NCBI GenBank assembly: GCA_937931165.1
Contig: CALHCI010000006.1
Location: forward strand, 1 to 48,950
Source: an uncultured Granulosicoccaceae bacterium
GTDB lineage: Bacteria; Pseudomonadota; Gammaproteobacteria; Granulosicoccales; Granulosicoccaceae
Reading direction: 5' to 3'
DNA length: 48,950 nucleotides
Part shown: one piece after another, positions 17,638-26,796 of the stretch
How the letters are laid out: the number at the start of each line of letters is the position of its first letter
Numbering within the stretch: the stretch's first letter is position 1
Made by a program: the position numbers and the translations under genes
The notes under the pieces: model-generated
What the model was told of the DNA's origin: nothing
Seen by the model: only the letters and a program-made list of their open reading frames with translations
The model's database searches: none

Positions 17638-18840
17638 TCAAACATGTTTTGACAGTAGCCTGCTGTTTTTGCTTTTACAGTCCAGCGCCAGTTCTGTAGC
17701 GTTATTAAATTTTAAAAACCTTTCCAGTGCGGTCGCCAGGTGTTTATAAAAAGCGTCATCGACTGTCATTTCGACATGCAGTGATTTCAGATGCAACATA
17801 TCTGTTTTACGGTCGGCCTTGCAATCAATCCTGCCCACCAGCTGATCTTTATATAACAGCGGCAAACAAAAGTAGCCGAATTTGCGTTTTGGCGCTGGTA
17901 AATAGCACTCTATCTGGTAGTCGTAGTCGAATGTTTTATGACAACGCTCGCGCTGTATAACGCAGTTGTCAAAAGGGGACAGTACGACCACTCGTGACTG
18001 TGGCCGTTTCTTGGTAATTAGTTGCGGATCACAGTAGACAGGTGTACCGCAGGGAAGCTCTGCCATCACCAACTGGTTTTGTTGCAGCATCGCCTGTAAT
18101 TGTTCCTTAACTGCTTCCCGAATCGCATTGCCTTTACGCAAATAGGTAAATGACTTAAGCGTTGCAAACCCGTAAGACCTGATCGTGGTTTCAATATAAT
18201 AACGAGCCTGCTCTGCGATATCCGGAACCGCAAGGCTAATTTCCGCCGGCAGAGCACGCTCGGTGAGGTCGTAGACTTTCTGAAACCCGCGACGCTCAAC
18301 AACCATCAGGTCGCCTTCCATAAACAATTGCTCTAGCGCCTGTTTAGCCGGCTTCCACTCCCACCAGCCGTTCTGGCTGTTGTTGTTGTCTGCAAAGTCC
18401 CTGGCCATCAACGGACCTTCCTGATTAATTCTCTGCAGAATTTTTTTCATCAGCTTCCGGTCAGTGTTAGCAAACCAGTGTTTTTCTCCGCTTTTAATGG
18501 CATGCATACGTGGCAGCACATAACGGAACTGTGACATTGGCAGATAGGCCGCTGCATGAAACCAGTATTCAAACACCTGCTTGTCACGCACCAGATCATC
18601 AAGCATGTGTGTCTGGTAGTTCGGTACGCGCGACCAGATCACGTGATGATGCGCCCGCTCAACAACCGATATTGTATCTATTTGCACATAACCCAGTTGC
18701 TCGATGCACTTGAGCACGGCATTTTTCCCGCGGCCAAAGCTCTCATCACGCAGCAAGCCCTGACACAGCAGTGCTTTTTTTCGAAACTGGGCAGCGGTGT
18801 AGGAATTGGCCATATCAGGGAATTGGGTTATTGTCTGCAT
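17638..18840 (-). CDS. YcaQ/AlkZ-family winged-helix DNA glycosylase
   Basis: The protein has 400 residues and matches the HTH_42 (formerly DUF1006) family, which includes the interstrand-crosslink glycosylases AlkZ and YcaQ. The N-terminal motif GYVQIDTISVVERAHHHVIWSR carries the Q-hydrophobic-D signature of the YcaQ branch together with the conserved Arg/His-His segment. Three winged-helix-type regions follow, and the C-terminal VVLSPFDNCVIQRER and YEIECYLPAPKRKFGYF-like block is typical. It should excise alkylated or crosslinked bases. Two starts are plausible: ATG 18840 or ATG 18813; neither has a strong ribosome binding site. It is divergent from the ribokinase gene. Confidence 0.88.
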   Translation of the reverse strand: MQTITQFPDMANSYTAAQFRKKALLCQGLLRDESFGRGKNAVLKCIEQLGYVQIDTISVVERAHHHVIWSRVPNYQTHMLDDLVRDKQVFEYWFHAAAYLPMSQFRYVLPRMHAIKSGEKHWFANTDRKLMKKILQRINQEGPLMARDFADNNNSQNGWWEWKPAKQALEQLFMEGDLMVVERRGFQKVYDLTERALPAEISLAVPDIAEQARYYIETTIRSYGFATLKSFTYLRKGNAIREAVKEQLQAMLQQNQLVMAELPCGTPVYCDPQLITKKRPQSRVVVLSPFDNCVIQRERCHKTFDYDYQIECYLPAPKRKFGYFCLPLLYKDQLVGRIDCKADRKTDMLHLKSLHVEMTVDDAFYKHLATALERFLKFNNATELALDCKSKNSRLLSKHV

Positions 18841-18942
18841 TCAGGGATTCGTGCACTGCTGGACAGCCGGGTACAGATCCCGGGCAGTCAGTTTACATTG
18901 CCTTTTTGAACTTTAGATACCCGCGAGGATCCCACCGGCTCT

Positions 18943-19839
18943 ATGATACACGTGCTCGGTTCCATCAATATCGACTACTCCTGCAGTGTTGATCTGCTGC
19001 CACGCCCCGGTGAAACTATCGTCGGTAAGTCCCTGTTTACCACACCGGGAGGCAAGGGCGCGAACCAGGCCATTGCCGCCAGACGTGCCGGCAGTCCGGT
19101 CTGTATGATCGGCGCTATCGGCAGTGACGAAGTCGCCGAACAGGCTTTGCAGTGTCTAACCACAGACGGTGTGGATATCAGACAAATCAAAAAACTGCCC
19201 GGGCCAACCGGATGCGCGTTCGTGTTTGTGGACGCCGCCAGTGAAAACCAGATTGTAATTGTACCGGGTGCTAACGCCGGCGTGAGCGAAGACCAGGCCC
19301 GGCAGCTCAACATCGGGCAAAGTGATGTGTTGTTACTACAGCTCGAAGTGCCGGTGACCACCGTGGTTGCAGCAGCAGAGTATGCACATAAACACAGTGC
19401 TACCGTTATTGCGAATCTGGCGCCCTACCAGACTTTACCAGCGTCTTTTTTCGATACCATAGACATCCTGCTGGTCAATGAAACCGAAGCCGAATTACTT
19501 GCCGCAGACCTCCAACTAGACACCAGCCCGGACACTATTGCAGACACACTTGCAACACATCTAAAGACAACAGTAGTGCTAACACTGGGCGCACGAGGTG
19601 CGATAGCGGCAGACAACGGCCAATCATATTCAATATCCGGCGTGCAGGTAGAGTCCATAGACACGGTGGGCGCAGGTGACACCTTTGCCGGCTATCTCGG
19701 TGCTATGCTCGAACGCAACGAGCCGCTCAAGCGCGCCTGCGAAATTGCCAACAGTGCGGCAGCACTTGCGTGCACCAGATCCGGTGCGCAAACTGCAATG
19801 CCAGTGATCAGTGACCTGAAAATCAGCGGGTTGGAATAA
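18943..19839 (+). CDS. rbsK: Ribokinase
   Basis: This 298-residue PfkB-family sugar kinase phosphorylates ribose (or a related furanose) with ATP. The N-terminal GSINIDYSCSVDLLPRPGETI, the GGKGANQAIAARRAG substrate loop and the C-terminal DTVGAGDTFAGYLGAML anion-hole/catalytic motif with the catalytic Asp are those of RbsK. No ribose transporter or deoxyribose genes accompany it. Its stop codon overlaps the ATG of the next gene by one base (TAATG), so the two are translationally coupled. Confidence 0.9.
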   Translation: MIHVLGSINIDYSCSVDLLPRPGETIVGKSLFTTPGGKGANQAIAARRAGSPVCMIGAIGSDEVAEQALQCLTTDGVDIRQIKKLPGPTGCAFVFVDAASENQIVIVPGANAGVSEDQARQLNIGQSDVLLLQLEVPVTTVVAAAEYAHKHSATVIANLAPYQTLPASFFDTIDILLVNETEAELLAADLQLDTSPDTIADTLATHLKTTVVLTLGARGAIAADNGQSYSISGVQVESIDTVGAGDTFAGYLGAMLERNEPLKRACEIANSAAALACTRSGAQTAMPVISDLKISGLE

Positions 19840-20186
19840 TGGATACAATTACCACACAAAACAACTATATCGTTGTGCCGCCAGCCACACCCAACGATAA
19901 ATCAACCACAAGAAAAATCTCGAAAATTCTTGCAGACATTGAAGAAATAAAAGAGGCACACCTGCCGTCCATCATCGAGTTCGGTGAAAACACGCACGCC
20001 AAACCCGCGCTTTTTTTGCTGGTCTCAGAAGACTGCGACAGACCCGGTCTGCAAAAGCTGATTGATCAAAAACTAAACGGCGGGTTTTTCAGACGTAAAA
20101 GCATAACCGTCAGAGTGATTACAGAAGACAATCTGCTGCTGCAGTCTATCCGTGATGCAAAATGCCTGATTGGATGGAGAGACTAG
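19839..20186 (+). CDS. Unknown 115-residue protein coupled to ribokinase
   Basis: I do not recognise this family. The protein is small, charged and without signal peptide or membrane helix. It looks alpha/beta: a helical N-terminal part (KISKILADIEEIKEAHLPSI), a strand-turn element (ALFLLVSEDCDRPGLQKLID) and a strand near the end (SITVRVITEDNLLLQ), closing with KCLIGWRD. The start codon shares its first base with the stop of rbsK, so expression depends on ribokinase translation. A regulatory or accessory role beside the kinase is possible but unsupported. Confidence 0.75.
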   Translation: MDTITTQNNYIVVPPATPNDKSTTRKISKILADIEEIKEAHLPSIIEFGENTHAKPALFLLVSEDCDRPGLQKLIDQKLNGGFFRRKSITVRVITEDNLLLQSIRDAKCLIGWRD

Positions 20187-20218
20187 ACTGCCGTTACCGC
20201 TATAGTTACCGGCAGTCT
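20185..20218 (+). terminator. Hairpin after the ribokinase pair
   Basis: Arms AGACTGCCG and CGGCAGTCT form a 9-bp stem around a 16-base loop. The stem begins at the stop codon of the preceding gene and is followed by GATTTTACT, a short U-run. It probably terminates the rbsK transcript and lies between convergent genes. Confidence 0.6.
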
Positions 20219-20233
20219 GATTTTACTCTGTGC

Positions 20234-21673
20234 TCAGTCATGTTTAGCAGCTGAGCCGTATTTAGAACGGTGCAGTGTTTTAGCCTGTTGTACCCATTTG
20301 TCGCGCTGTATGCGTCCCGAGAACTGCGGCAGTTGCTCATCAAGCTCTGCGACGCCTTTCTTGTCAAGTAGCGCTACCTGCCTGAAGTAATACACACCGG
20401 TTTTATGCAACAGCTTTTCAAGCACCGGACCCACACCTTTAATCTCTTGCAGATCGTCACGCTCTGATTTTTTTGGCGTAATCTCAGGCACCGACCAGGC
20501 AGTCGGCGTATAACCGTTTGCTGTCGCTTTCTTATCTTTGGATTTACTGACGGAAGTGCTGCCGGATGTCTTAGGCGCAGATGATTCAGTCTGTTTAGCT
20601 TCCGGCTGTTGTGTTTCACGCTGTGGTGTATCTGGAGCCTGCATCGCCTGCATCGCCTGCATCGCCTGATTAGCACTTTCCGCAGTCACTGCTGTCTGCT
20701 GGCTTTCCTGTATCTCTTCCGGGACTTCCTGCGGCGTTAAGACAGGTGCAGTTTGCAGGTTTGAACTGGTTTCGGCATCAGCGTCCGCCGCACGATTCAG
20801 TGCCGGAGACGTTGCAGAACGATGTGCAGGTGCAGAACTTGTCACCGTATCGGCAGCCGAATTACCCCTGGTTTCTGACCCGGTGTTTGCTGCTGAATCG
20901 CTACCTTGCCCTGCAGCACGGCGGGTGGGTGTGTAGCTCGACAGATGATGCACAGTACCACCCTGTGGTGTAGCGGTATCATTGGCCATTGTCTGCTGTG
21001 AATTTTCGATCCCGCCTTTTTCCTGCTTCAGCTGTTGAAGCTCGGCTTCCCTTTCCAGCAGTTGGCGATTGAGATCATCATTTTCCTGCCGCTGCTGATC
21101 AATTGTCTTTTCAAATTGTTCTTTCTGTTCAGACAATTGCTGTTGCGAGCTGTCGTAACGGCTTTGCAATCCGGCTGCATCACGCACTTTGGACGCGTTT
21201 TCATCATCCATCGACTCCTCAAGCTGATGACTGAGATTCTTGTGGCGATTATTCAGATCCATAAACGCCTGCTCAAGTTCAGACTTCGCGGCCTGTTCCT
21301 TTTTTAACGCCTGAGTGAGTTCGTCAATCTCTACCTGTTGCTCGACACTGCTATCTGTTGGTGACAACGTGGCAGACTGATCAAGCCTCTGAAGATCGGT
21401 ATCTTCAACAGTTATATCCGCTTTTTCTTCAATCTCTGCCGTTAACTGCTGTAGTTGCTGCTCGGCAAGTTCGGCACGCTGCAATGCCGCATCCCGCTCT
21501 TCTATCAATACCGTGGCTGACCCCTGAACAGGTGCCTGCGCAGGCTGCTCCACAACCTGGACTGGTGAAACTGATTTATGTCGGCGCCATCGCCACAATA
21601 ACCAACCGGTCGCAAGACCAACCAAAAACGTTGTTAGTAGTGGAACAACAATATCCCAAAGTACCCAAGGCAT
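20234..21673 (-). CDS. Membrane-anchored coiled-coil protein with HhH-type end
   Basis: This 479-residue protein begins with MPWVLWDIVVP and one membrane helix with a WRWRR-K stop-transfer (about residues 7-32). A long Gln/Glu-rich coiled coil (about 55-220) follows, then a low-complexity Ser/Thr/Ala/Pro linker with an MQA triplet array. The C-terminal domain (about 405-475) reads DLQEIKGVGPVLEKLL...YYFRQVALL..GRIQRDKWVQQA, the helix-hairpin-helix-like domain seen in ribosomal-L21-fused and NADH-dehydrogenase-E-fused proteins. It begins 17 bases after the OmpA/BON gene stop, with AAGGGA upstream, so it is the second gene of that operon. The gene at 38770-39405 is a shorter paralog with the same N-terminus but no such C-terminal domain. 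Confidence 0.82.
   Translation of the reverse strand: MPWVLWDIVVPLLTTFLVGLATGWLLWRWRRHKSVSPVQVVEQPAQAPVQGSATVLIEERDAALQRAELAEQQLQQLTAEIEEKADITVEDTDLQRLDQSATLSPTDSSVEQQVEIDELTQALKKEQAAKSELEQAFMDLNNRHKNLSHQLEESMDDENASKVRDAAGLQSRYDSSQQQLSEQKEQFEKTIDQQRQENDDLNRQLLEREAELQQLKQEKGGIENSQQTMANDTATPQGGTVHHLSSYTPTRRAAGQGSDSAANTGSETRGNSAADTVTSSAPAHRSATSPALNRAADADAETSSNLQTAPVLTPQEVPEEIQESQQTAVTAESANQAMQAMQAMQAPDTPQRETQQPEAKQTESSAPKTSGSTSVSKSKDKKATANGYTPTAWSVPEITPKKSERDDLQEIKGVGPVLEKLLHKTGVYYFRQVALLDKKGVAELDEQLPQFSGRIQRDKWVQQAKTLHRSKYGSAAKHD
20637..20668 (-). repeat. 9-bp tandem repeat in linker
   Basis: The unit GCATCGCCT is repeated about three times and encodes the MQA-MQA-MQA run in the linker of the coiled-coil protein. 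It lies in low-complexity linker sequence and may vary in copy number between strains. Confidence 0.7.
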
Positions 21674-21690
21674 AACAGTATCCCTTAACT

Positions 21691-23358
21691 CTATTTAGAT
21701 GGTTGCCGATCGGGCACACTAAAATGCACACGACGATTACGTTTTCGACCTTCACTGGTGTCATTTGCAACCAGTGGCAATCTCGACCCATAGCCGACAG
21801 CAATCAGCCTTGAAGCATCGATTGTCTGACTGACCAGGTATTGCCGTACTGACTCAGCACGGTCTATGCTTAATTTTTCGTTAACCAGCTCACGGCCGAC
21901 ATTATCAGTATGCCCTTCGACTTCAACTCGCATATCCGGGTAACGCTGCAACACTTCAACAATCTGATTAAGTGTCAGCTCGGCGTCACTGGTTAATCTC
22001 GCAGTGCCGCTGTTAAACAACACGTTATCCCGCACCTGCGGTGCCAGTGAATCCAGCTCACCCTGCAATGAATGTATTGCAAATTCCAGACTCTGTTGTG
22101 GAGTACTGATTGCGGCGTTGTTTTCCACAGTAATGTTTTCCGTGACAAGAATTCCGCGGCCTCGAGCAGAGGCAGCAACCTCTTGCAGTGTGGCTTTCAT
22201 TTGAACACTGGCCACTGCCGCTGCCACGGTTAATTCACTGCCCTGAAGATTAATCTGACCGCTGACACCGGGTTTAAACCTGGCAACGATATCTGCCAGT
22301 CCTTCCACTCTTGAGTCGCTACCCGGAATGCGTGACGTCTCATCGCTAACGCTGACCTGATCGACAACATGTGAGTCACCAGCTGCTTCACGCGCTGCAA
22401 AAGCCAGCCTTCTGTGCTGCTCGTCTGTCAGTACCTGGCCCTGCAGGGTTAACGACGTACCATCGCTATTTACAGTGATATCAACAACACCGGTTCGCGC
22501 GACGGTTGTCTGACCGCTGATATTAAAATCAACAATCGCCGCAGTGGCGGCATTTTCAATTTGATCGGCATTGGCTTGATCAGAGGTGTTAACCCGATAG
22601 TCGAGTCGTGATTTATCCAGCGAGGCAGAAAACACATTGACATGCTCAACACGGGCAGCGTTCAGCATATTTGCCAACACTGCCACTCTGGATGCAGATG
22701 TCTCTTCCGGAACATCAAGCACCTCGAGGTTGTCCTGAATGTGTTCAACACCGGTGGTTAGCAATGCATCAACAAGCGTGCGCCGCTGACTAACCGATTC
22801 GACAACACCATCGATAACTGCAGTCTGGTCTTGCAGGCTGACATCCACCGCCAGAGAGGTACCGACCAGAGAGGTGCCAACGATATTCGAATTGACTGCA
22901 TCTGCCACTACTGCGGTTTCTAAAGCGTTGTCTGTCGGTGCGGTTATCACCAGTGAGTTGTCACCGGTAGATGGTTTGGCGAAGACTTCGATATTTCTAA
23001 TGCCGGTGGCAAATAGTGCAGTACCTTGCTCGTCTTCATTTTGCAGAATATCAGCCAGCTGTTCTGCGGTGACACCTTGCGGCAATTCACCGTGAATGCT
23101 GACATCGCGATAAGACCAGCGTAAATTCAGTGTTGAGGCATCTAGCCCCGCTTGCTCAAGCTGCAACAGGCTGCGCTGATTGAGCCTGGACTCGATATGC
23201 GGAATTCCCCACATCAGCGTCACAAACACTGCAACAGCAAGCGCCCACAAGCTTACCGTCCACGTCAGGCGACGGGACCACGGCTGTGGTTCGTCCTGTG
23301 TGGCACGTAAGTAGGGCGTCCAACCATTATCTCTGGTTTTTTGGATCGTTTCTGACAC
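21691..23358 (-). CDS. Inner-membrane OmpA-family protein with BON-like repeats (copy 1)
   Basis: The 555-residue protein has a short cytosolic N-terminus with a GW motif, one uncleaved membrane helix (about 31-51, ending WGIPHIESRL), several BON-like alpha/beta units (about 65-410, for example LTLQGQVLTDEQHRRLAFAAREAAGDS) and a C-terminal OmpA peptidoglycan-binding domain (about 435-550: VLFNSGTARLT, VEVEGHTDNVGRE, LSIDRAESVRQYL, GRKRNRRVHF). It should link the inner membrane to the cell wall. The architecture is like ArfA/OmpATb of Mycobacterium tuberculosis. The start is GTG at 23358 with AAAGG just before. It is the first gene of the pair with the coiled-coil protein, and is paralogous to 39453-41018. 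Confidence 0.88.
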   Translation of the reverse strand: MSETIQKTRDNGWTPYLRATQDEPQPWSRRLTWTVSLWALAVAVFVTLMWGIPHIESRLNQRSLLQLEQAGLDASTLNLRWSYRDVSIHGELPQGVTAEQLADILQNEDEQGTALFATGIRNIEVFAKPSTGDNSLVITAPTDNALETAVVADAVNSNIVGTSLVGTSLAVDVSLQDQTAVIDGVVESVSQRRTLVDALLTTGVEHIQDNLEVLDVPEETSASRVAVLANMLNAARVEHVNVFSASLDKSRLDYRVNTSDQANADQIENAATAAIVDFNISGQTTVARTGVVDITVNSDGTSLTLQGQVLTDEQHRRLAFAAREAAGDSHVVDQVSVSDETSRIPGSDSRVEGLADIVARFKPGVSGQINLQGSELTVAAAVASVQMKATLQEVAASARGRGILVTENITVENNAAISTPQQSLEFAIHSLQGELDSLAPQVRDNVLFNSGTARLTSDAELTLNQIVEVLQRYPDMRVEVEGHTDNVGRELVNEKLSIDRAESVRQYLVSQTIDASRLIAVGYGSRLPLVANDTSEGRKRNRRVHFSVPDRQPSK

Positions 23359-23608
23359 AGCCTTTGCCTGTCTGTTTAATTATTGTGTAACCCGCCCGCA
23401 GGCAGGAGCTACACTCAACACTCTAAGTATAGATGCGTACACGGGTAAGTTACCTCTATGTCACGGTTGTTTATTTTCACAGTGATTTACCCGCACGGGC
23501 GCCGCACAGGGCAATAATCCTGCCGACTTCAAATCAACTCGCGTGATCACACGTTAATATCGTCTACAAGCAGTACTGCCACTAAACGCATTTACCCGGG
23601 ATATACAC

Positions 23609-24325
23609 TTGACACTATCTATAAATAGCAGCCATTCACCGAAATACCAGCTCGGACTTGGTTGCCTGCCAATTTTCGGACTGCTGATTCTCACCGTCAT
23701 CATCACGGTTGCAGGGACCGTCTGGGCGATTAATAGTCCGTGGCTCAACAGCAAATTCAAACCCGTTGAACTCTCGGAGTCCGAGCAACTCGACTTGTCA
23801 CAGAAGCTCGAGGCGATTGGAGATTTCGGTGTCACACCGGAGGAAGACAAACCGGCCAACACCGAGTTTCGTACCGATATTGGTAACACGACAGAAGCAT
23901 TGCAGCCTGAGGTCTATGCAGAAGATCAAAGCAAGCGAAGAATCGAACTGACCGAGCGTGAGCTCAACGCACTGCTTGCGGAAAATACCGACCTCGCTGA
24001 ACAGGTGGTTGTGGCACTCACCGACAACACAGCAAGCGTGAAGCTGCTGGTCGATCTGGATCCGGACTTTCCGTTCATTGGCGGTAAAACGCTGAAAGTC
24101 AGCAGCGGGACGGAATTATCTTATGCCAACAATCAGCCCTCGGTAGTGATGAGAGGTGTCAGCGTGTGGGGGGTACCTATTCCCAATGCATGGCTGGGCG
24201 GCCTAAAAAATGTTGATCTTATTGAACAATTTGGCGCATCTGACGGATTCTGGAAATCATTTGCTGATGGCATTGAAGATATACGGATCGAAAACGGTAA
24301 ACTACTGATACAGCTTGCCGAATAG
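23609..24325 (+). CDS. Hypothetical membrane-anchored protein
   Basis: The product has 238 residues from a TTG start at 23609 (weak ribosome binding site, so the start is uncertain). One membrane helix with a Gly-rich flank (GLGCLPIFGLLILTVIITVA) is near the N-terminus. The remainder is presumably periplasmic, with the motif RRIELTERELNALLAEN followed by a beta-rich stretch (ASVKLLVDLDPDFPFIGGKTLKV). That order, an ELN-type helix then an amphipathic sheet, is seen in lipid-binding-type envelope proteins such as DUF2140, but I would not assign it. It is followed 63 bases later by the Fpg/Nei-type gene. Confidence 0.7.
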   Translation: MTLSINSSHSPKYQLGLGCLPIFGLLILTVIITVAGTVWAINSPWLNSKFKPVELSESEQLDLSQKLEAIGDFGVTPEEDKPANTEFRTDIGNTTEALQPEVYAEDQSKRRIELTERELNALLAENTDLAEQVVVALTDNTASVKLLVDLDPDFPFIGGKTLKVSSGTELSYANNQPSVVMRGVSVWGVPIPNAWLGGLKNVDLIEQFGASDGFWKSFADGIEDIRIENGKLLIQLAE

Positions 24326-24388
24326 CCGCTATAAGATCGGCACAAAAACGCGGTAAGTTAGCCCTGACGCAATCACGTGCGAGCCATT

Positions 24389-25303
24389 GTGCCTGAACTG
24401 CCGGATATCACCGTATACATCGAAGCCCTCGAAGAAAGAGTCGTTGGTGCGACGATCAATAATGTTTTAATCAGCAGTCCGTTTCTGCTGCGTACCGTTG
24501 AACCGGCGGTGGCACGCCTGGTCGAACAACAGGTCACAGAAATACAACGCATTGGTAAAAGAGTTGTGTTGGGGCTGTCCAATGATCACTGGATGGTTAT
24601 TCACCTGATGATTGCCGGTCGTTTTCAGTGGTATGACAAATTACAGAACGTACCTCGCACCAAAGCGTTGGCGGATATCAGATTCAGCACAGGAACACTG
24701 CGCTTAACAGAAGCTGGTTCAAAACGCCGGGCATCTATGCATCTGTTCACGTGTGAGTCTGACATGCGCACCGTTGACCGGGGAGGTATTGAAATACTGC
24801 AAACTGATGCAGACACCTTCAAGCGGCAGCTGACACTGAGAAATCACACGTTAAAACGTGCATTGACAGACCAGTCACTTTTTAGCGGCATTGGCAATGC
24901 CTACTCAGACGAAATTCTGCATCATGCACAACTCTCACCGGTGGCATTGTCGCAAAAATTATCCGACGACGAGATCACCCGCCTCTACCAAAGCACGGTT
25001 AACGTACTCAACCAATGGACAAACACATTAAGAGATCAGCGAGCCGGTAAGTTTCCGGCAAAAGTGACCGCTTTCCGCAAGGGCATGGCTGTTCACGGGC
25101 GCTACCGCAAATCATGCCCGGTGTGCGAAACAGACATTCAGCGTATCCGATACGTCAGCAATGAAACCAACTACTGCCCACGCTGCCAGACCGGCGGCAA
25201 GCTGCTGGCAGATCGATCATTGTCGCGACTGCTAAAGAAAGACTGGCCCCGCACTATCGAGGCGCTTGAGAACGCCCCGGAGCGAGACCCGCAGAAGGAC
25301 TAA
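24389..25303 (+). CDS. Fpg/Nei-family DNA glycosylase
   Basis: The start is set by biochemistry: the family's catalytic residue is Pro2, exposed after Met removal, and a GTG at 24389 gives MPELPDITVYIEAL. An upstream GTG at 24377 would bury it. The 304-residue protein has the conserved Lys in IGKRVVLGL, the H2TH segment LKRALTDQSLFSGIGNAYSDEIL, and a C-terminal zinc finger CPVC-x16-CPRC. It should remove oxidised bases with AP lyase activity. It is longer than Fpg (about 270) and continues about 30 residues past the finger. Its internal sequence departs from canonical MutM, so 8-oxoguanine specificity is not certain. Confidence 0.9.
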   Translation: MPELPDITVYIEALEERVVGATINNVLISSPFLLRTVEPAVARLVEQQVTEIQRIGKRVVLGLSNDHWMVIHLMIAGRFQWYDKLQNVPRTKALADIRFSTGTLRLTEAGSKRRASMHLFTCESDMRTVDRGGIEILQTDADTFKRQLTLRNHTLKRALTDQSLFSGIGNAYSDEILHHAQLSPVALSQKLSDDEITRLYQSTVNVLNQWTNTLRDQRAGKFPAKVTAFRKGMAVHGRYRKSCPVCETDIQRIRYVSNETNYCPRCQTGGKLLADRSLSRLLKKDWPRTIEALENAPERDPQKD

Positions 25304-25312
25304 CGACAAAAT

Positions 25313-26770
25313 TCAGGCTATGCCGCCCATGCAAAGGTATTTCATTTCAAGATAATCATCGATACCGTAGCGCGACCCTTCACGGCCAATACCCGATTCC
25401 TTCACGCCACCAAAAGGTGCCACCTCGGTGGAAATAATCCCTTCATTGATACCGACAATACCTGTCTCAAGTGCTTCTGCAACCCGCCAGATACGATTGA
25501 TATCACGCGCATAAAAATAAGCGGCGAGCCCGAACTCGGTATCGTTAGCCATCGCTATACCTTGCTGCTCTTCTGTGAAACGGAACACCGGTGCAACCGG
25601 ACCAAAGGTTTCTTCTTTGGTAACCAGCATGTCCGTGGTGACATCTGCAATAACAGTGGGGGTATAAAAAAGCCCGCCCAGCTCGTGAGTTTTTCCACCG
25701 GTAATGACACGTGCACCCTTACTGACCGCATCTTCAACATGCTCGGTGACTTTGTCTACTGCCTGCTGATTAATCAACGGGCCCTGCTGCACATCTCCGG
25801 TCTCAAACGCACCAACTTTTAACTGTTCTGAAGCCTGCGCCAGCTTACTGCAAAATTCATCATAGACAGCATCCTGCACAATAAAGCGATTAGTACAAAC
25901 ACAGGTTTGTCCCGAGTTGCGGTATTTAGACATCATTGCCCCCTGCACCGCGGCATCGATATCGGCATCATCAAACACCAGAAAAGGAGCATTGCCGCCA
26001 AGTTCCATTGAGACTTTTTTTACCGTACCGGCGCATTGCTCCATCAGCAGTTTACCCACTGCCGTCGAACCGGTGAACGACAGCTTGCGTACTGTTGGTG
26101 AAGACGTTAGTACACCACCGACAACCGAGGCGCGATCTGTGGTAACCACACTGAAGACACCGGCAGGTACACCCGCTCTTTCAGCAAGCTCTGCCATGGC
26201 AAGTGCAGACAATGGTGTTTCAGCGGCAGGTTTGACCACCATGGTGCAGCCGGCGGCCAGTGCCGGCGCCACCTTTCTTGCAATCATTGCGGTAGGAAAA
26301 TTCCACGGCGTGATTGCAGCGGTCACCCCGATAGGTTGCTTAATGACGATAATCCTTTTGTCCTGCGCATGACCGGGAATCACGTCGCCGTAAACACGCT
26401 TTGCCTCTTCCGCAAACCATTCAATGAAGCTTGCGCCATAGGCAATTTCACCACGGCTTTCTGCCATAGGCTTACCTTGCTCCGAGCTCAGAATAGTTGC
26501 CAGATCTTCCTGATGATCAAGCATTAACTGGAACCAGCACCGCAGCACTGCTGCTCTTTCTTTGGCTGTTTTTGCGCGCCACTCCGGGAGTGCTTTATTG
26601 GCAGCATCGATCGCAGTCTGAGTTTCTGCCACCGCACAATCGGCAACTTCAATAAACACTTCACCGTTAGCAGGGTTATCTACGGGAAACGTTAATCCGT
26701 CTGCGGCGGATACCCATTGTCCATCGATATAAGCCTGCCCGCGGAGCAGTTTGTCATCTTTTAATTGCAT
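25313..26770 (-). CDS. gabD: Succinate-semialdehyde dehydrogenase
   Basis: This aldehyde dehydrogenase has 485 residues and should oxidise succinate semialdehyde to succinate with NAD(P), the last step of GABA catabolism. Visible are the cofactor block ITPWNFPTAMIARKVAPALAAG, the catalytic Glu in SMELGGNAPF, and the catalytic Cys in NSGQTCVCTNR, a sequence typical of GabD. The ATG at 26770 has GGAAA about 7 bases upstream, and MQLKDDKLLRGQAYIDGQW matches the expected start; a TTG or ATG further up would overlap the asparaginase gene. It follows asparaginase by 26 bases on the same strand, forming a likely operon. Confidence 0.92.
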   Translation of the reverse strand: MQLKDDKLLRGQAYIDGQWVSAADGLTFPVDNPANGEVFIEVADCAVAETQTAIDAANKALPEWRAKTAKERAAVLRCWFQLMLDHQEDLATILSSEQGKPMAESRGEIAYGASFIEWFAEEAKRVYGDVIPGHAQDKRIIVIKQPIGVTAAITPWNFPTAMIARKVAPALAAGCTMVVKPAAETPLSALAMAELAERAGVPAGVFSVVTTDRASVVGGVLTSSPTVRKLSFTGSTAVGKLLMEQCAGTVKKVSMELGGNAPFLVFDDADIDAAVQGAMMSKYRNSGQTCVCTNRFIVQDAVYDEFCSKLAQASEQLKVGAFETGDVQQGPLINQQAVDKVTEHVEDAVSKGARVITGGKTHELGGLFYTPTVIADVTTDMLVTKEETFGPVAPVFRFTEEQQGIAMANDTEFGLAAYFYARDINRIWRVAEALETGIVGINEGIISTEVAPFGGVKESGIGREGSRYGIDDYLEMKYLCMGGIA

Positions 26771-26796
26771 AGCGTTGTTTCCAGTGATGAGTGTAT

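Noticed and set aside
24377-24388. GTG at 24377 as start of the glycosylase
   Set aside because: It would bury the catalytic proline; the family needs Pro at position 2.
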